DNA of 64,000 nucleotides from Piscinibacter sp. (GCA_017983795.1 JAGOAS010000004.1:142002-206001), one strand, 5' to 3'; shown: positions 8,780 to 19,848, counted from the stretch's first letter. Notes: a model not told the origin generated them from the letters alone. Translations and numbers: made by a program.

Positions 8780-10045
8780 TCACCCCTGCCGCAGCGCCCG
8801 CGCCACCGCGGGCACCGACTCGCCCGCCAGCTGGCTGGCCAGCAGGCCGCCGATGAGCAGCACGCTGCCCAGCAGCAGCAACCAGACGGCGGTGGCGGCC
8901 GCGGCGCGGCCGCGCGTCACGCCGAAGGCCTGGCGGAATGCACCCCAGGCGACGATGCACCACAGCGCGCTGAGCAGCCAGGTGAGGGCGCCCGTGCCCA
9001 GGCCGGCGACGGCGGGAATCGCCTGCAGGCCGAGCCGGCGTTCGAGCACCGGCCCCAGCGCTCCCGGCGCATCGAGGCCGAAGCCGATGGCGCGCGCGAA
9101 GGCGCCGAACCAGCCGGGGTCGTAGAAGCTGGCGCCGAAGCCGAAGACCAGCGCGCCGGCGGCCAGCCCGAGCCAGGCGCCGCTGACGAGGTAGGCCATC
9201 ACCAGCGTGATCTGCTGCAGCTCGACGCGCCGCCCGGCCGCGCGCCAGGCGAGCAGCAGCGCGATCGACATCAGCATCGTGATCACCAGCCCGGCCAGCA
9301 CCAGCCCCAGCGAGCCGCCGACGAAGCGCCGCGCCAGCTCGGCGGCGCTGCTGCCCGGGTCCTGCAGCTGGAAGCCCAGCAGCACCAGCAGGCTGCCGAC
9401 CGCCAGGCTGCCGAGCAGGAAGACGAAGGCGCGCACATGGTCGATGGCCTGGCCGGTCTGCTGCTTGGCGATCATGCGCGTGGGGTGGGTGGCGAGCTCC
9501 AGCAGGCTGAGCGCGAAGCGCGCGCCCGAGCCGAACAGCGGCGTGCTGCCGGGCAGCTCGCCCATCGCCGGGCGGTCGGACTCGATCACGTAGCGCGACT
9601 GCAGCGTGCGCATCAGCTGATCGGTGTCGAATGGCCAGCGCGACTCGGAGAGCTCGATGGCGTTGATGCGCCACAGCTCGGCGATGGACTTGGGCAGCTC
9701 GTTGCGCGCCGGCATCTTGGCGCCTTCCACCAGCACCGGCACCACCGGCACGCCGGCCTGCAGCGCGGTCTCGATCTCCTGGCGCACGAAGTCGCCGCTC
9801 TGTTCGAGGCGGCGCCGGCCCTGCTCGTCGTGCGCGGTGAGCCAGTCGGGGCCGATGATCGCGAGCATCACCGTCGAGGTGGCGATGGCGCGCCGGATCG
9901 CCTCGGTGAAATCGTCGCCGGGGCTGATCGATTCATGGTCGCGGAAGACGCGGCCGGGGCCGAAGTGTTCCTCCAGCCGATCGGCCAGGCGTCCGGTGGC
10001 GCTGCTGCTGTCCTGCCGCCGGTAGGACAGGAAGATGTCGGGCAT
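8780..10045 (-). CDS. TIR-domain protein with five C-terminal membrane helices
   Basis: A 421-residue protein. Residues 1-150 are a bacterial TIR_2 domain: FLSYRRQD (5-12), VFRDHESISPGDDF (33-46), AIIGPDWL (62-69) and DFVRQEIETAL with Glu90 as the candidate catalytic residue for NAD cleavage. Residues about 204-224, 242-266, 279-303, 344-369 and 382-404 are hydrophobic and predicted to cross the membrane; the fold resembles Yip1-like domains but the match is weak. The start MPDIF at 10045 is chosen because the TIR fold begins there; upstream in-frame residues are low complexity. Bacterial TIR proteins act in anti-phage defence, NAD metabolism or signalling. The role here is unknown; it lies next to a toxin-antitoxin pair. 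Confidence 0.82.
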   Translation of the reverse strand: MPDIFLSYRRQDSSSATGRLADRLEEHFGPGRVFRDHESISPGDDFTEAIRRAIATSTVMLAIIGPDWLTAHDEQGRRRLEQSGDFVRQEIETALQAGVPVVPVLVEGAKMPARNELPKSIAELWRINAIELSESRWPFDTDQLMRTLQSRYVIESDRPAMGELPGSTPLFGSGARFALSLLELATHPTRMIAKQQTGQAIDHVRAFVFLLGSLAVGSLLVLLGFQLQDPGSSAAELARRFVGGSLGLVLAGLVITMLMSIALLLAWRAAGRRVELQQITLVMAYLVSGAWLGLAAGALVFGFGASFYDPGWFGAFARAIGFGLDAPGALGPVLERRLGLQAIPAVAGLGTGALTWLLSALWCIVAWGAFRQAFGVTRGRAAAATAVWLLLLGSVLLIGGLLASQLAGESVPAVARALRQG

Positions 10046-10068
10046 GGCCGACCTCGCCGTGTGAGGGT

Positions 10069-11000
10069 TCAGATCAGTGAGGCCGGATCCACGTTCGCGC
10101 CGCACAGCACGAGGCAGATGCGCTGCCCCGCCTGTGCCTGCCATGCGCCGCTGCGCAGGGCCGCCAGAGGCAGGGCCGCCGCCGGCTCCACCGCGAGCTT
10201 CAAAGACTGCCACAGCCAGCGCTGGGCGTCGACGATGTCTTCATCCCGAAGAACGAGCGAACTCATGGGATGGCGCTGCGCGACCTCCCAGGCCAGCGCG
10301 CCGATGCGGCGTGCACCCAGCGCGTCGGCGGCGATGCCCGACACCTCGACGTCGACCGGGCCGCCGGCCGCGAGCGCGGCATGCAGCGTCGGTGCGCGCT
10401 CGGGCTCGAGCGCGACCATGCGCGTGCGGCCGGCGAACCAGGCCGCGATGCCGCCGGCCAGCCCGCCGCCGCCCACGCTGACCAGCAGCGCGTCGGGCAC
10501 GCCGGCCTGGCTCTCGATCTCGCGCGCCAGCGTACCGGCGCCGGCCAGCACCTCGGCCTGGTCGTAGGCATGCGTCATCAGCGCACCGCTCTCGCGCTGG
10601 CGCTGCTGGCAGGCGGCGAAGGCTTCGGCGTAGACCGCGCCGGTGACCACCACGCGCGCGCCGAGCTGCTCGAGCCTGTCGCGTTTGGCCGGCGAGATCA
10701 CCGCGGGCACGAAGATCTCCGCCGGAACGCCGAGCGCCTGCGCGGCCGTCGCGGTGGCGATGCCGGCGTTGCCGCCGGAGGCGGCAATCACGCCCGCGGC
10801 GGGAATGGGGTTGGCGAGCAGGCGGTTGAACATGCCGCGTGCCTTGAAGCTGCCCGAGCGCTGCAGTTGCTCCAGCTTCAGCCAGACCTCGAAGCCCGGC
10901 CCGGGCAGGCCGAGCTCGTCGCTGCGCAGCACCCACAGCGGCGTGCGCCGCACGTGCGGTGCGATGCGCTGCGCCGCGGCTTCGATGTCGTCGCGGCTGA

Positions 11001-11004
<4 letters not shown>
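10069..11004 (-). CDS. Threonine/serine dehydratase-like PLP enzyme
   Basis: A 311-residue fold-type II PLP enzyme. The cofactor lysine lies in RSGSFKARGMFN, the substrate loop is ASGGNAGIA and the phosphate loop is SVGGGGLAGG. The family deaminates threonine or serine to 2-oxo acids, or racemises serine; this short form lacks the C-terminal ACT domain of biosynthetic IlvA. It starts with GTG at 11004, overlapping the thiolase stop (GTGA), so both are probably on one transcript. The exact substrate is unassigned. Confidence 0.85.
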
Positions 11005-12203
<1,199 letters not shown>

Positions 12204-12212
12204 CGTGTCTCC

Positions 12213-12243
12213 TGTTCGTATATAGAACACTGGTTCAATTATA
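12213..12243 (-). promoter_or_regulatory. Promoter and candidate operator of the thiolase gene
   Basis: On the minus strand a perfect TATAAT (12238-12243) is followed by an inverted repeat TGTTC-N7-GAACA (12213-12217 and 12225-12229) that would cover the transcription start. No good -35 box is visible, which would suit an activator-dependent promoter. The half-site equals the outer part of the palindrome in front of the IclR gene at 21023-21040, but the spacing differs by one base. Confidence 0.45.
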
Positions 12244-12352
12244 GAAATTCAGCGGCATAAAGCCTGGGTGCGCAGCGCCCTTCCTCAAGTGCGCCGTGCC
12301 ATCTGCCGAAACAGCCGGCAATCCCTCTCGGGGTGATCCACCCCTTGCCGCC

Positions 12353-13624
12353 ATGTCTTCCGCCACCGCTCACGAAACCATCGACGTCGCCGCCTTGCGC
12401 GTGGGCATGTTCGTGCAGCTCGACCTCGGCTGGCTGTCGCACCCCTTCCCGCTGAGCAGCTTCCGCATCAGTTCGGAAGACCAGATTGCCACGATACGCG
12501 CGCTCGGGCTCAAACGTGTGCGCTGGAGCAGCGAGCAGAGCGACTCCGGCAAGCCCGCCGCAGCGAGCGCCGCCGCGGCGCCATCGGCCGAGGCAGCACC
12601 GGCCGAGAGCCCCGAGGCGCGCGCGCGCCGCGAGCATCGCGAGCGCCTGCGCGCCGAACGGGCCGCGCTGACGCAGTGCGAGCGCCAGTTCGCCGAGGCC
12701 ACGCGCGAGCTCAAGCGCGCCTTCGATCTCGTCGGCTCGCAGCCCGTCGAGGCCGGCACCCACGCCGCCGCGCTGGCCAAGGGCCTGGCCGACAAGATGC
12801 TCGGCGCCGACGACCTGTGCATCCGGCTGCTCTCCGAGGGCGCCGGCGACAAGGCCTCGACGCATGCGCTGAACGTCGCGCTCGTCTCGATGCTGATGGG
12901 CCGCAGCTTCGGGCTGGCCGAGGCCGACATGCTCGACCTCGGCGCCGGCGCGCTGATGCACGACGTGGGCAAGCTCGAGCTGCCCGACCGCGTGCGCCAC
13001 CGCGAGGATCACTTCAGCGCCGCCGAGCTGCGGCTCTACGAGGAGCACGTCGCCTTCGGCATCGCGCAGGCGCGCAAGATGGGCCTGACCCAGGGCGCCG
13101 CGCTGGTGGTCGCGCAGCACCACGAGCATGCCGACGGCACCGGCTTCCCGCTCAAGCTCAACACCGATCGCATGTCGCCGCTGGCGCGCATCGTCGCGCT
13201 GGTCAACCGCTACGACAACCTCTGCAACCCGCACGTCATCGCCCATGCGCTGACGCCGCACGAGGCGCTGTCGATGCTGTTCGCGCAGAGCAAGACCAAG
13301 TTCGACACCGCCATCCTCGGCGCCTTCATCAAGATGATGGGCGTGTACCCGCCGGGCTCGGCGGTGCAGCTCACCGACGACCGCTACGCGCTGGTGGTCT
13401 CCGTCAACTCGAGCCGGCCGCTCAAGCCGCGCGTGCTGGTGCACGAGGCCCGGGTGCCGCGCGACGAGGCGCTGACGCTCGACCTCGAGCACGCCGACGG
13501 CCTGGGCATCCGCCGCAGCCTGCGCCTGCAGCAGCTGCCGCCCAACACGCTCGCCTACCTGGCGCCGCGCCCGCGCGTGGCCTACTTCTTCGAGCCGGCC
13601 CGGGACGGCGACGCGCCGGCATGA
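12353..13624 (+). CDS. HD-GYP domain c-di-GMP phosphodiesterase with DUF3391
   Basis: A 423-residue protein. Residues 1-120 are a DUF3391-type region (VAALRVGMFVQLDLGW) followed by an Ala-rich charged linker. Residues 165-345 are an HD-GYP domain with LMHDVGK (H203, D204), EEHVAFG and HHEHADGTGFP near residue 256. HD-GYP enzymes hydrolyse c-di-GMP to GMP through a di- or tri-metal centre; the metal ligands appear intact, with GFP replacing the usual GYP. Start MSSAT at 12353 is chosen. Its stop overlaps the start of a GGDEF-EAL gene, giving a coupled c-di-GMP pair. Confidence 0.9.
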   Translation: MSSATAHETIDVAALRVGMFVQLDLGWLSHPFPLSSFRISSEDQIATIRALGLKRVRWSSEQSDSGKPAAASAAAAPSAEAAPAESPEARARREHRERLRAERAALTQCERQFAEATRELKRAFDLVGSQPVEAGTHAAALAKGLADKMLGADDLCIRLLSEGAGDKASTHALNVALVSMLMGRSFGLAEADMLDLGAGALMHDVGKLELPDRVRHREDHFSAAELRLYEEHVAFGIAQARKMGLTQGAALVVAQHHEHADGTGFPLKLNTDRMSPLARIVALVNRYDNLCNPHVIAHALTPHEALSMLFAQSKTKFDTAILGAFIKMMGVYPPGSAVQLTDDRYALVVSVNSSRPLKPRVLVHEARVPRDEALTLDLEHADGLGIRRSLRLQQLPPNTLAYLAPRPRVAYFFEPARDGDAPA

Positions 13625-15735
13625 CCGGCGCCACGCGCGCGCTGATCGACGCACTGCCGCAGGCGGTGTGGCTGGTCGATGCCGCGACGCTGCGTGTCAT
13701 CGCCGCCAACCCCGCGGCCGCTACGCTGCTCGGCTGCGAGCGCGAGGCGCTGCTCGGCAATGCCGCGCTGACGCTGGCCGCCACGCCGGAAGACCTGTGC
13801 TTCTGGCACGACGCCGCCGAGGGCCGCCGCGAGCGCCTGGCGAGCAACAGCTTCGTGCGCCGCTTCGACGGGCAGACCGTGCCGGTGCTGCGCTCCATCG
13901 AGCCGCTGCAGATCGACGGCAGCGCCGCCTTCCTCGTTGCCATGCACGACCGCAGCGCGCAGCTGCGCGCCGAGCACGAGCTCGAGCTGGCCGCCGCGGA
14001 ACTCGCCGCCACGCTGGAATCCACCGCCGACGGCCTGCTGGTGACCGACCTGTCGGGCCGCATCCGCCACTGCAACCGCCGCTTCGCCGACCTCTGGGCA
14101 CTGCCCGACGACCTGCTCGCGCTGCACGACGATGCGCGGGTGTTCGACTGGATGCGCCGCAGCGTGGTCGATCCCGGCGGCTACGCGCAGCGCCTGGGCG
14201 CCATCGCCGAGGCGACCCTGCTGCAGGCCAGCGACGTGCTCGAGCTGCACTCGGGCCGCGTGCTCGAGCGCATCGTGCAGCCGCAGTGCAGCCGCGGCCG
14301 GCCGGTGGGGCGCGTCTGGTCGTTCCGCGACATCACCGAGCGCATCCTCGCCAGCCGGCGCATCGAGCAGCTCGCGCACACCGACGCGCTCACCGGCCTG
14401 CCCAACCGCGTGCTGCTGGCCGAGCGCGTCGAGCGCGCGCTCGCGCTCGCGGCGCGCGAGGGCGAGCCCTTCACGCTGCTGCAGCTCGACCTCGACCACT
14501 TCAAGCACATCAACGACACCCTCGGCCAGGCCTTCGGCGACCGCGTGCTGGTGGAGATCGGCGAGCGGCTCGCGGCCGGGCTGCGCCAGATCGACAGCGT
14601 CGCGCGCCTGGGTGGCGACGAGTTCGTGCTGCTGGTGCAGCGCTCCGACGCCGCCGGCGCCGAGGCCGCCGCCCGCCGCGTGATGGAGGCGCTGCAGCGC
14701 CCCTTCACGCTCGACGGCCTGAACTTCACCGTGACGGCCAGCGTGGGCATCGCGCTGCATCCTTCCGACGGCGCCAACCTCGACGAGCTGCTGCGCCACG
14801 CCGACGCGGCGATGCGCGAGGTCAAGGCCTCGGGCCGCGCCGCCTGGCGCTTCCACACCCAGCGGCACGACGCCGGCGAGGCCGAGCTGCGCGCGCGCAT
14901 GAAGCTCGACCACGCCATGCGCCAGGCGCTGGCGCGCGAGCGCTTCCGGCTGCACTACCAGCCGCAGGTGGCGGCCGGCAGCGGCGAGATCGTCGGCGCC
15001 GAGGCGCTGATCCGCTGGAGCGATCCCGAGCTGGGCGAGGTGCCGCCGGGGCGCTTCATCCCGGTGGCCGAGGAGAGCGGTTTCATCGTCGCGATCGGCG
15101 ACTGGGTGCTGCGCCAGGCGCTGGCGCAGGGCGTGCGCTGGCACGCCGAGGGCCGGCCGCTGCGCCTGTCGGTCAACGTCTCGGCGCTGCAGTTCCGCCA
15201 GCCCGGCTTCGTCGACGGCGTGGCGCGGGCGCTGCGCGACAGCGGCCTGCCCGGCCACCTGCTCGAGCTGGAGCTGACCGAGTCGATCCTGATCCAGGAT
15301 GCCGAGGATTCGCTGGCCCGCGTGCACGCACTCGCGGCGCTGGGCGTGCAGCTCGCCATCGACGACTTCGGCACCGGCTACTCCAGCCTCGGCTACCTCA
15401 AGCGGCTGCCGATCACGCGGCTGAAGATCGATCGCAGCTTCGTCACCGACCTGCCGGGCGATGCCAGCGGCGCGAGCATCGTCGACGCCATCGTCAAGCT
15501 TGGCCGGGCGCTGGGCATGCACGTGATCGCCGAGGGCGTCGAGACCGAGGCGCAGCGGCGCTTCCTGCTGAACTGCGGTTGCGACGAGTACCAGGGCTGG
15601 CTGTTCGCGCCGGCCCTGCCGCTGGACGAGTTCGAGGCGCGCCTCGCGCCGCAGGCGCCGCCGCGCGTGGTGCCGCTGCAGCGCCGCCGCACCAGAGTGG
15701 CGCGGCCGGTGCCCGCTGCAGCGTCCGGGGATTGA
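13621..15735 (+). CDS. PAS-PAS-GGDEF-EAL protein (c-di-GMP synthesis/degradation)
   Basis: A 704-residue, probably cytoplasmic protein with no clear membrane segment. Two PAS-like sensor domains (about 1-110 and 125-245) precede a GGDEF domain (about 250-415, intact GGDEF at 331-335) and an EAL domain (about 435-680, EALIRW at 461 and [12 protein letters not shown] near 580). Both catalytic motifs are intact, so it may be bifunctional, or one domain may be regulatory. It starts with an ATGA overlap on the HD-GYP gene. The short C-terminal tail is Arg- and Pro-rich. Confidence 0.93.
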   Translation: MTGATRALIDALPQAVWLVDAATLRVIAANPAAATLLGCEREALLGNAALTLAATPEDLCFWHDAAEGRRERLASNSFVRRFDGQTVPVLRSIEPLQIDGSAAFLVAMHDRSAQLRAEHELELAAAELAATLESTADGLLVTDLSGRIRHCNRRFADLWALPDDLLALHDDARVFDWMRRSVVDPGGYAQRLGAIAEATLLQASDVLELHSGRVLERIVQPQCSRGRPVGRVWSFRDITERILASRRIEQLAHTDALTGLPNRVLLAERVERALALAAREGEPFTLLQLDLDHFKHINDTLGQAFGDRVLVEIGERLAAGLRQIDSVARLGGDEFVLLVQRSDAAGAEAAARRVMEALQRPFTLDGLNFTVTASVGIALHPSDGANLDELLRHADAAMREVKASGRAAWRFHTQRHDAGEAELRARMKLDHAMRQALARERFRLHYQPQVAAGSGEIVGAEALIRWSDPELGEVPPGRFIPVAEESGFIVAIGDWVLRQALAQGVRWHAEGRPLRLSVNVSALQFRQPGFVDGVARALRDSGLPGHLLELELTESILIQDAEDSLARVHALAALGVQLAIDDFGTGYSSLGYLKRLPITRLKIDRSFVTDLPGDASGASIVDAIVKLGRALGMHVIAEGVETEAQRRFLLNCGCDEYQGWLFAPALPLDEFEARLAPQAPPRVVPLQRRRTRVARPVPAAASGD

Positions 15736-15797
15736 GCCGGCGCACTGCCCGGAAGCCGCCGCTCTCGCTAGAGTTCGATGCGCAAGGAGGCTTGCGC

Positions 15798-17063
15798 ATG
15801 GGTGCTCTCGATGCCGTCCTGGAACGCCGGCTTGCCGGCCTGTCGCTGCCGCTGGCCGTGCAGCTGCCGGGCGGCCAGCGCCTCGGGCCCGAGCGCGCCG
15901 CGGTGACGCTGCGCCTGCAGGGCCTGGGCACGCTGGCCCACCTCGCCACCGGGCAGATCGGCCGCGTCGGCGAAGACTACGTCGAGGGCCGCCTCGATTT
16001 CGACGGTTCGCTGCGCGACCTCATCGCCATCGCCGGCCAGCTCGTCGGCGACCCGCTCCCCGCGGCCGAGCCGGCGGCGCCGCTGGCCTGGTGGCGCGCG
16101 CTGTGGCGCCAGGTGCGCTCGCGCCAGAACCACCACCCCGAGGCCGACGCGCGCCAGGTGCAGTTCCACTACGACGTCTCGGACGACTTCTACGCCCTGT
16201 GGCTGGATCCGCGCCGCGTCTACTCCTGCGCCTACTACCGCGAGCGCACCATGACGCTGGCACAGGCGCAGGAGGCCAAGCTCGACCACGTCTGCCGCAA
16301 GCTGATGCTGCGCGAGGGCGAGCGCTTCCTCGACATCGGTGCCGGCTGGGGCGGCCTGCTGCTGTGGGCGGCCGAGCACTACGGCGTGCGCGCCCAGGGC
16401 ATCACGCTCTCGCGCCACCAGCATGCCTACGTCAACCAGCTGATCGAGGAACGCGGCCTGGCCGGGCGCGTGAGCATGCAGCTGCTCGACTACCGCGAGC
16501 TGCCCGAGGGCGAGACCTTCGACAAGATCGCCTCGGTGGGCATGTTCGAGCACGTCGGCCTGGCGCAGCTGCCGGCCTACTTCGCCACCATCCGCCGCCT
16601 GCTGCGCCCGGGCGGGCTGCTGCTCAACCACGGCATCACCGCCGCCGCGCCGCGCCACGACCAGCTCGGCGCCGGCCTGGGCGACTTCATCGAGCGCTAC
16701 ATCTTTCCCGGCGGCGAGCTGCTGCATGCTTCCAAGGTGCTGGAGGTGATGGCCGACCAGGGGCTGGAAGCGCTCGACGTCGAGAACCTGCGGCCGCACT
16801 ACGCGCGCACGCTGTGGGCCTGGAGCGACGGCCTGGAGGCGAATCTCGACGCGGCGCGGCGCATCGCCGGCGAGCGCGTGCTGCGCGCCTTCCGCCTCTA
16901 CCTCGGCGGCAGCGCGCTGAGCTTCGAGCGCGGCTGGATCTCGCTGCACCAGATGCTCGCCGCGCGGCCCGACGGCGACGCGGCCGGCGGCGCACTGCGG
17001 GGGGCACAATCGGCCTATCCGTTCAACCGCGGCTACATGTACCCCGCCGCCCGCGACGCATGA
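15798..17063 (+). CDS. cfa: Cyclopropane-fatty-acyl-phospholipid synthase
   Basis: A 421-residue SAM-dependent methyltransferase that adds a methylene bridge to unsaturated acyl chains of membrane phospholipids. It has the family stretch QFHYDVSDDFYALWLDPRR, the conserved YSCAYY (near residue 140), SAM motif FLDIGAGWGGL and GMFEHVG. Length fits the family. The ATG at 15798 follows a strong AAGGAGG. The stop overlaps the next gene (ATGA). Cyclopropanation usually marks stationary phase or acid stress adaptation. Confidence 0.92.
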   Translation: MGALDAVLERRLAGLSLPLAVQLPGGQRLGPERAAVTLRLQGLGTLAHLATGQIGRVGEDYVEGRLDFDGSLRDLIAIAGQLVGDPLPAAEPAAPLAWWRALWRQVRSRQNHHPEADARQVQFHYDVSDDFYALWLDPRRVYSCAYYRERTMTLAQAQEAKLDHVCRKLMLREGERFLDIGAGWGGLLLWAAEHYGVRAQGITLSRHQHAYVNQLIEERGLAGRVSMQLLDYRELPEGETFDKIASVGMFEHVGLAQLPAYFATIRRLLRPGGLLLNHGITAAAPRHDQLGAGLGDFIERYIFPGGELLHASKVLEVMADQGLEALDVENLRPHYARTLWAWSDGLEANLDAARRIAGERVLRAFRLYLGGSALSFERGWISLHQMLAARPDGDAAGGALRGAQSAYPFNRGYMYPAARDA

Positions 17064-17383
17064 TCTACAAGTTCAAGTCCAAGGCCGCCGGCGACCTGAT
17101 CATGATGGGCCCCTCGGGCGATCAGGTGCTGCGCATCATCGGCAAGGAGCCCGCGGCCAAGGGCATCATCGAGCCGGCCGCGATGGCGGCGGCGATCGCC
17201 GCGCTGGAGCGCGCCGTCGCCGAGGAGGAAGCGGCACGCGTAGAGGCCGAGCGCGAGGCGCAGGCCGAGGGCCGCACGCCGGCGCCGCGCGAAGGCGTCT
17301 CGCTGCGCCAGCGCGCCTGGCCGATGGTGGAGATGCTCAGGCGCGCGCAGGCCGAGGGCAAGGAAATCGTCTGGGGCGTCTGA
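17060..17383 (+). CDS. DUF1840 family protein
   Basis: A 107-residue protein with the DUF1840 opening MIYKFKSKAAGDLIMMGPSG and the terminal WPMVEMLRRAQAEGKEIVWGV region. An Ala/Glu-rich middle is predicted to be helical. The family is small, cytoplasmic, common in betaproteobacteria and without known function. It is translationally coupled to the cyclopropane synthase gene (ATGA). Confidence 0.85.
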   Translation: MIYKFKSKAAGDLIMMGPSGDQVLRIIGKEPAAKGIIEPAAMAAAIAALERAVAEEEAARVEAEREAQAEGRTPAPREGVSLRQRAWPMVEMLRRAQAEGKEIVWGV

Positions 17384-17402
17384 AGCGCCCGGGGAGGAAA
17401 CG

Positions 17403-18029
17403 ATGAGACTGGTCAGCAACAGCTGGGTCGATGGCGACCGCATTCCGGCGCGCTATGCCGCCGGCCGGCGCGACGGGCAGGGCGTGGGCTTCTCCGACAA
17501 CCTGAGCCCGCACCTGGCCTGGAGCGAGATCCCGCAGGGCACGCAGTCCTTCGCGCTGATCTGCCACGACTTCGACGTGCCCAGCCGCGGCGACGACGTC
17601 AACCAGGCCGACCGCGAGGTGTCCGAGGATCTGCCGCGCGTGGACTTCTTCCACTGGGTGATGGTCGACCTGCCGGCCACGCTGCGCAGCATCGCCGAAG
17701 GCGAGTTCAGCCGCGGCTTCACGGCGCGCGGCAAGAGCGGCCCGGCCACGCTGCACGGCGCGCGCCACGGCCTGAACGACTACACCGGCTGGTTCGCCGG
17801 CGACAAGGACATGGGCGGCCAGTATTTCGGCTACGACGGCCCCTTCCCGCCCTTCAACGATTCGCTGGTGCACCACTACGTCTTCACGCTCTACGCGCTG
17901 AACGTGGCGCGCGCGCCGATCGAGGGCGCCTTCACCGGGCCGCAGGTGCGCCAGGCGATCTACCCGCATGTGCTGGCCGAGGCCACGTACTCGGGCACCT
18001 ACACGCTCAACCCGCGCCTGATCGGCTGA
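17403..18029 (+). CDS. YbhB/YbcL-type PEBP-fold protein
   Basis: A 208-residue member of the phosphatidylethanolamine-binding / Raf kinase inhibitor-like superfamily. The fold marks are NLSPHLAWSEIPQGTQSFAL near the N-terminus, the HWVMVDLP strand and the C-terminal YVFTLYALN. An insertion around residues 60-75 makes it longer than E. coli YbhB. The biochemical role of the bacterial members is largely unknown. A GGGGAGGAAACG ribosome site precedes the ATG. Confidence 0.88.
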   Translation: MRLVSNSWVDGDRIPARYAAGRRDGQGVGFSDNLSPHLAWSEIPQGTQSFALICHDFDVPSRGDDVNQADREVSEDLPRVDFFHWVMVDLPATLRSIAEGEFSRGFTARGKSGPATLHGARHGLNDYTGWFAGDKDMGGQYFGYDGPFPPFNDSLVHHYVFTLYALNVARAPIEGAFTGPQVRQAIYPHVLAEATYSGTYTLNPRLIG

Positions 18030-18049
18030 CGATCGGACGAGGCTCGAGC

Positions 18050-18733
18050 ATGTCGCAAGGCGCCGTCACCCGCATCCTCGCCATCCGCCACGGCGAGACG
18101 GCCTGGAACGTCGATACGCGCATCCAGGGCCAGCTCGACGTGCCGCTCAACGACAAGGGCCGCTGGCAGGCGACGCGCGTCGCCGCGGCGCTGGCCGACG
18201 AGGGCATCACGGCGCTCTATTCGAGCGACCTGCAGCGCGCCTGGCAGACCGCGCAGCCGCTGGCCGAGGCCACCGGCCTGGCGCCGCGGCCCGAGCGCGG
18301 CCTGCGCGAGCGCGCCTTCGGCGTTTTCGAAGGCCTGACCTGGGCCGAGATCGAGCGCGACCATCCCGAGGCCAGCGAACGCTGGCGAAAGCGCGACGCC
18401 ACGTTCGGCCCCGAGGGCGGCGAGCGCCTGGCCGAGTTCTACGCGCGCTGCGTGGCCTGCGTGACGGCACTGGCGCAGCGCCACGCCGGCGAATTGCTGG
18501 CCCTGGTGGCGCATGGCGGCGTGCTCGATTGCCTGTACCGCGCCGCGGCGCGCGTCGAGCTCAACGCGCCGCGCACCTGGCAACTCGGCAACGGCAGCAT
18601 CAACCGGCTGCTCTACACCCCGCAGGGCCTGAGCCTGGTGGGCTGGGCCGACACCGGCCATCTCGACGGCGCCGTGCACGACGAGTTCAGCGACGCGCTG
18701 GCCCGCCGTGTGCCGCCGGGGAGCGCCTCGTGA
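18050..18733 (+). CDS. Histidine phosphatase family protein (GpmB-like)
   Basis: A 227-residue protein of the phosphoglycerate mutase-like histidine phosphatase family. The phospho-His motif is LAIRHGETAWN near residue 17; the second catalytic part is LLALVAHGGVLDCL near residue 150. Such cofactor-independent enzymes hydrolyse diverse phosphomonoesters and the substrate cannot be assigned. The stop overlaps a GTG start of the next gene (GTGA). Confidence 0.9.
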   Translation: MSQGAVTRILAIRHGETAWNVDTRIQGQLDVPLNDKGRWQATRVAAALADEGITALYSSDLQRAWQTAQPLAEATGLAPRPERGLRERAFGVFEGLTWAEIERDHPEASERWRKRDATFGPEGGERLAEFYARCVACVTALAQRHAGELLALVAHGGVLDCLYRAAARVELNAPRTWQLGNGSINRLLYTPQGLSLVGWADTGHLDGAVHDEFSDALARRVPPGSAS

Positions 18734-19848
18734 GCCTCGCCGCCGCTGCGCGTGTGGGCGATCCGGTCGCCGCCATCGCCACGCCGGCACTGGTGATCGA
18801 CCTCGACGCGCTGGAGCGCAACATCGCGCGCATGGCCGCCTATGCGCGCGAACACGGCATGCGCCTGCGGCCGCACGCCAAGACGCACAAGTGCGCCGAG
18901 ATCGCCAAGCGGCAGATCGCCGCCGGCGCGGTGGGCGTGTGCGTGCAGAAGCTCTCCGAGGCGCAGGCGCTGGCCGAGGCCGGCGTGGCCGATCTCTACA
19001 TCAGCAACGAGGTCGTCGATGCCGGCAAGCTCGCCGAACTGGCGGCGCTGGCCGCTCGCGCCAGGCTCGCCATCGCGGTCGACTCGGGTCTGGGCGTCGA
19101 CCGTCTCGCGGCGGCGTTGAAGGCGGCGGGCACCTCGGTCGACGTCTTCGTCGAGGTCGACGTGGGCCATGGCCGCTGCGGCGTCGCGCCGGCGGCTGCG
19201 GCCTCGCTGGCGCACCAGGTCGTCTCGCACGGCCTGCGTTTCGCCGGGCTGCAGGCCTACCACGGCCGCGCCCAGCACCTGCGCACACCGGCCGAGCGCG
19301 AGAGCGCGATCCGCCATGCCGTCAGCCTGGCGCGCGCGGCGCAGGCGAGCGTCACCTCGGCGGGCATCGCCTGCCCGCTGGTCACCGGCGCCGGCACCGG
19401 CACCTTCGTGCTGGAGGCGGCCAGCGGCCTGTACGGCGAGCTGCAGGCCGGCAGCTACGTCTTCATGGACCGCGACTACGCCGACAACCACGCTGCGCCG
19501 CACGCGCCGGCGTTCGAGCACGCGCTCTTCGTCAAGAGCCAGGTGATGAGCGCGGGCACCTCGCACGTGGTCGTCGATGCCGGCCACAAGTCGCATGCGA
19601 TCGACTCGGGCCTGCCGCGCGTGCACGGCCGCGAGCTCGAGTTCGTCAACGGCGGCGACGAGCACGGCATCCTGCGCAAGCATGGCGCGGCGCCGCTGCC
19701 GGCGCTGGGCGAGACGGTGTGGCTGATCCCCGGCCATTGCGACCCGACCGTCAACCTGCACGAGCACTACGTCGTCGTGCGCGGCGGGCTGGAGGCCGGC
19801 CGGGTCGAAGCCGTCTGGCCGATCGACGCACGCGGCTGCATCCGCTGA
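18730..19848 (+). CDS. DSD1-type PLP enzyme (D-threonine aldolase / D-serine dehydratase-like)
   Basis: A 372-residue fold-type III PLP protein. The PLP lysine is in RPHAKTHKC near residue 50. The C-terminal metal site is GHCDPTVNLHEHY, whose His and Cys/Asp hold the metal in D-threonine aldolases and eukaryote-type D-serine dehydratases. It starts with GTG at 18730, coupled to the phosphatase gene. It probably acts on D-threonine, D-serine or beta-hydroxyaspartate; sequence does not choose among them. Confidence 0.88.
   Translation: MSLAAAARVGDPVAAIATPALVIDLDALERNIARMAAYAREHGMRLRPHAKTHKCAEIAKRQIAAGAVGVCVQKLSEAQALAEAGVADLYISNEVVDAGKLAELAALAARARLAIAVDSGLGVDRLAAALKAAGTSVDVFVEVDVGHGRCGVAPAAAASLAHQVVSHGLRFAGLQAYHGRAQHLRTPAERESAIRHAVSLARAAQASVTSAGIACPLVTGAGTGTFVLEAASGLYGELQAGSYVFMDRDYADNHAAPHAPAFEHALFVKSQVMSAGTSHVVVDAGHKSHAIDSGLPRVHGRELEFVNGGDEHGILRKHGAAPLPALGETVWLIPGHCDPTVNLHEHYVVVRGGLEAGRVEAVWPIDARGCIR

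Noticed and set aside
12676-15735. A 1019-codon frame that includes the GGDEF-EAL protein
   Set aside because: Only the part from 13621 is homologous to known domains; the upstream part is out-of-frame HD-GYP sequence.
13668-17063. A 1131-codon frame ending with the cyclopropane synthase
   Set aside because: Residues before 15798 are shadow of the GGDEF-EAL gene; the AAGGAGG and signature start at 15798 fix the true N-terminus.
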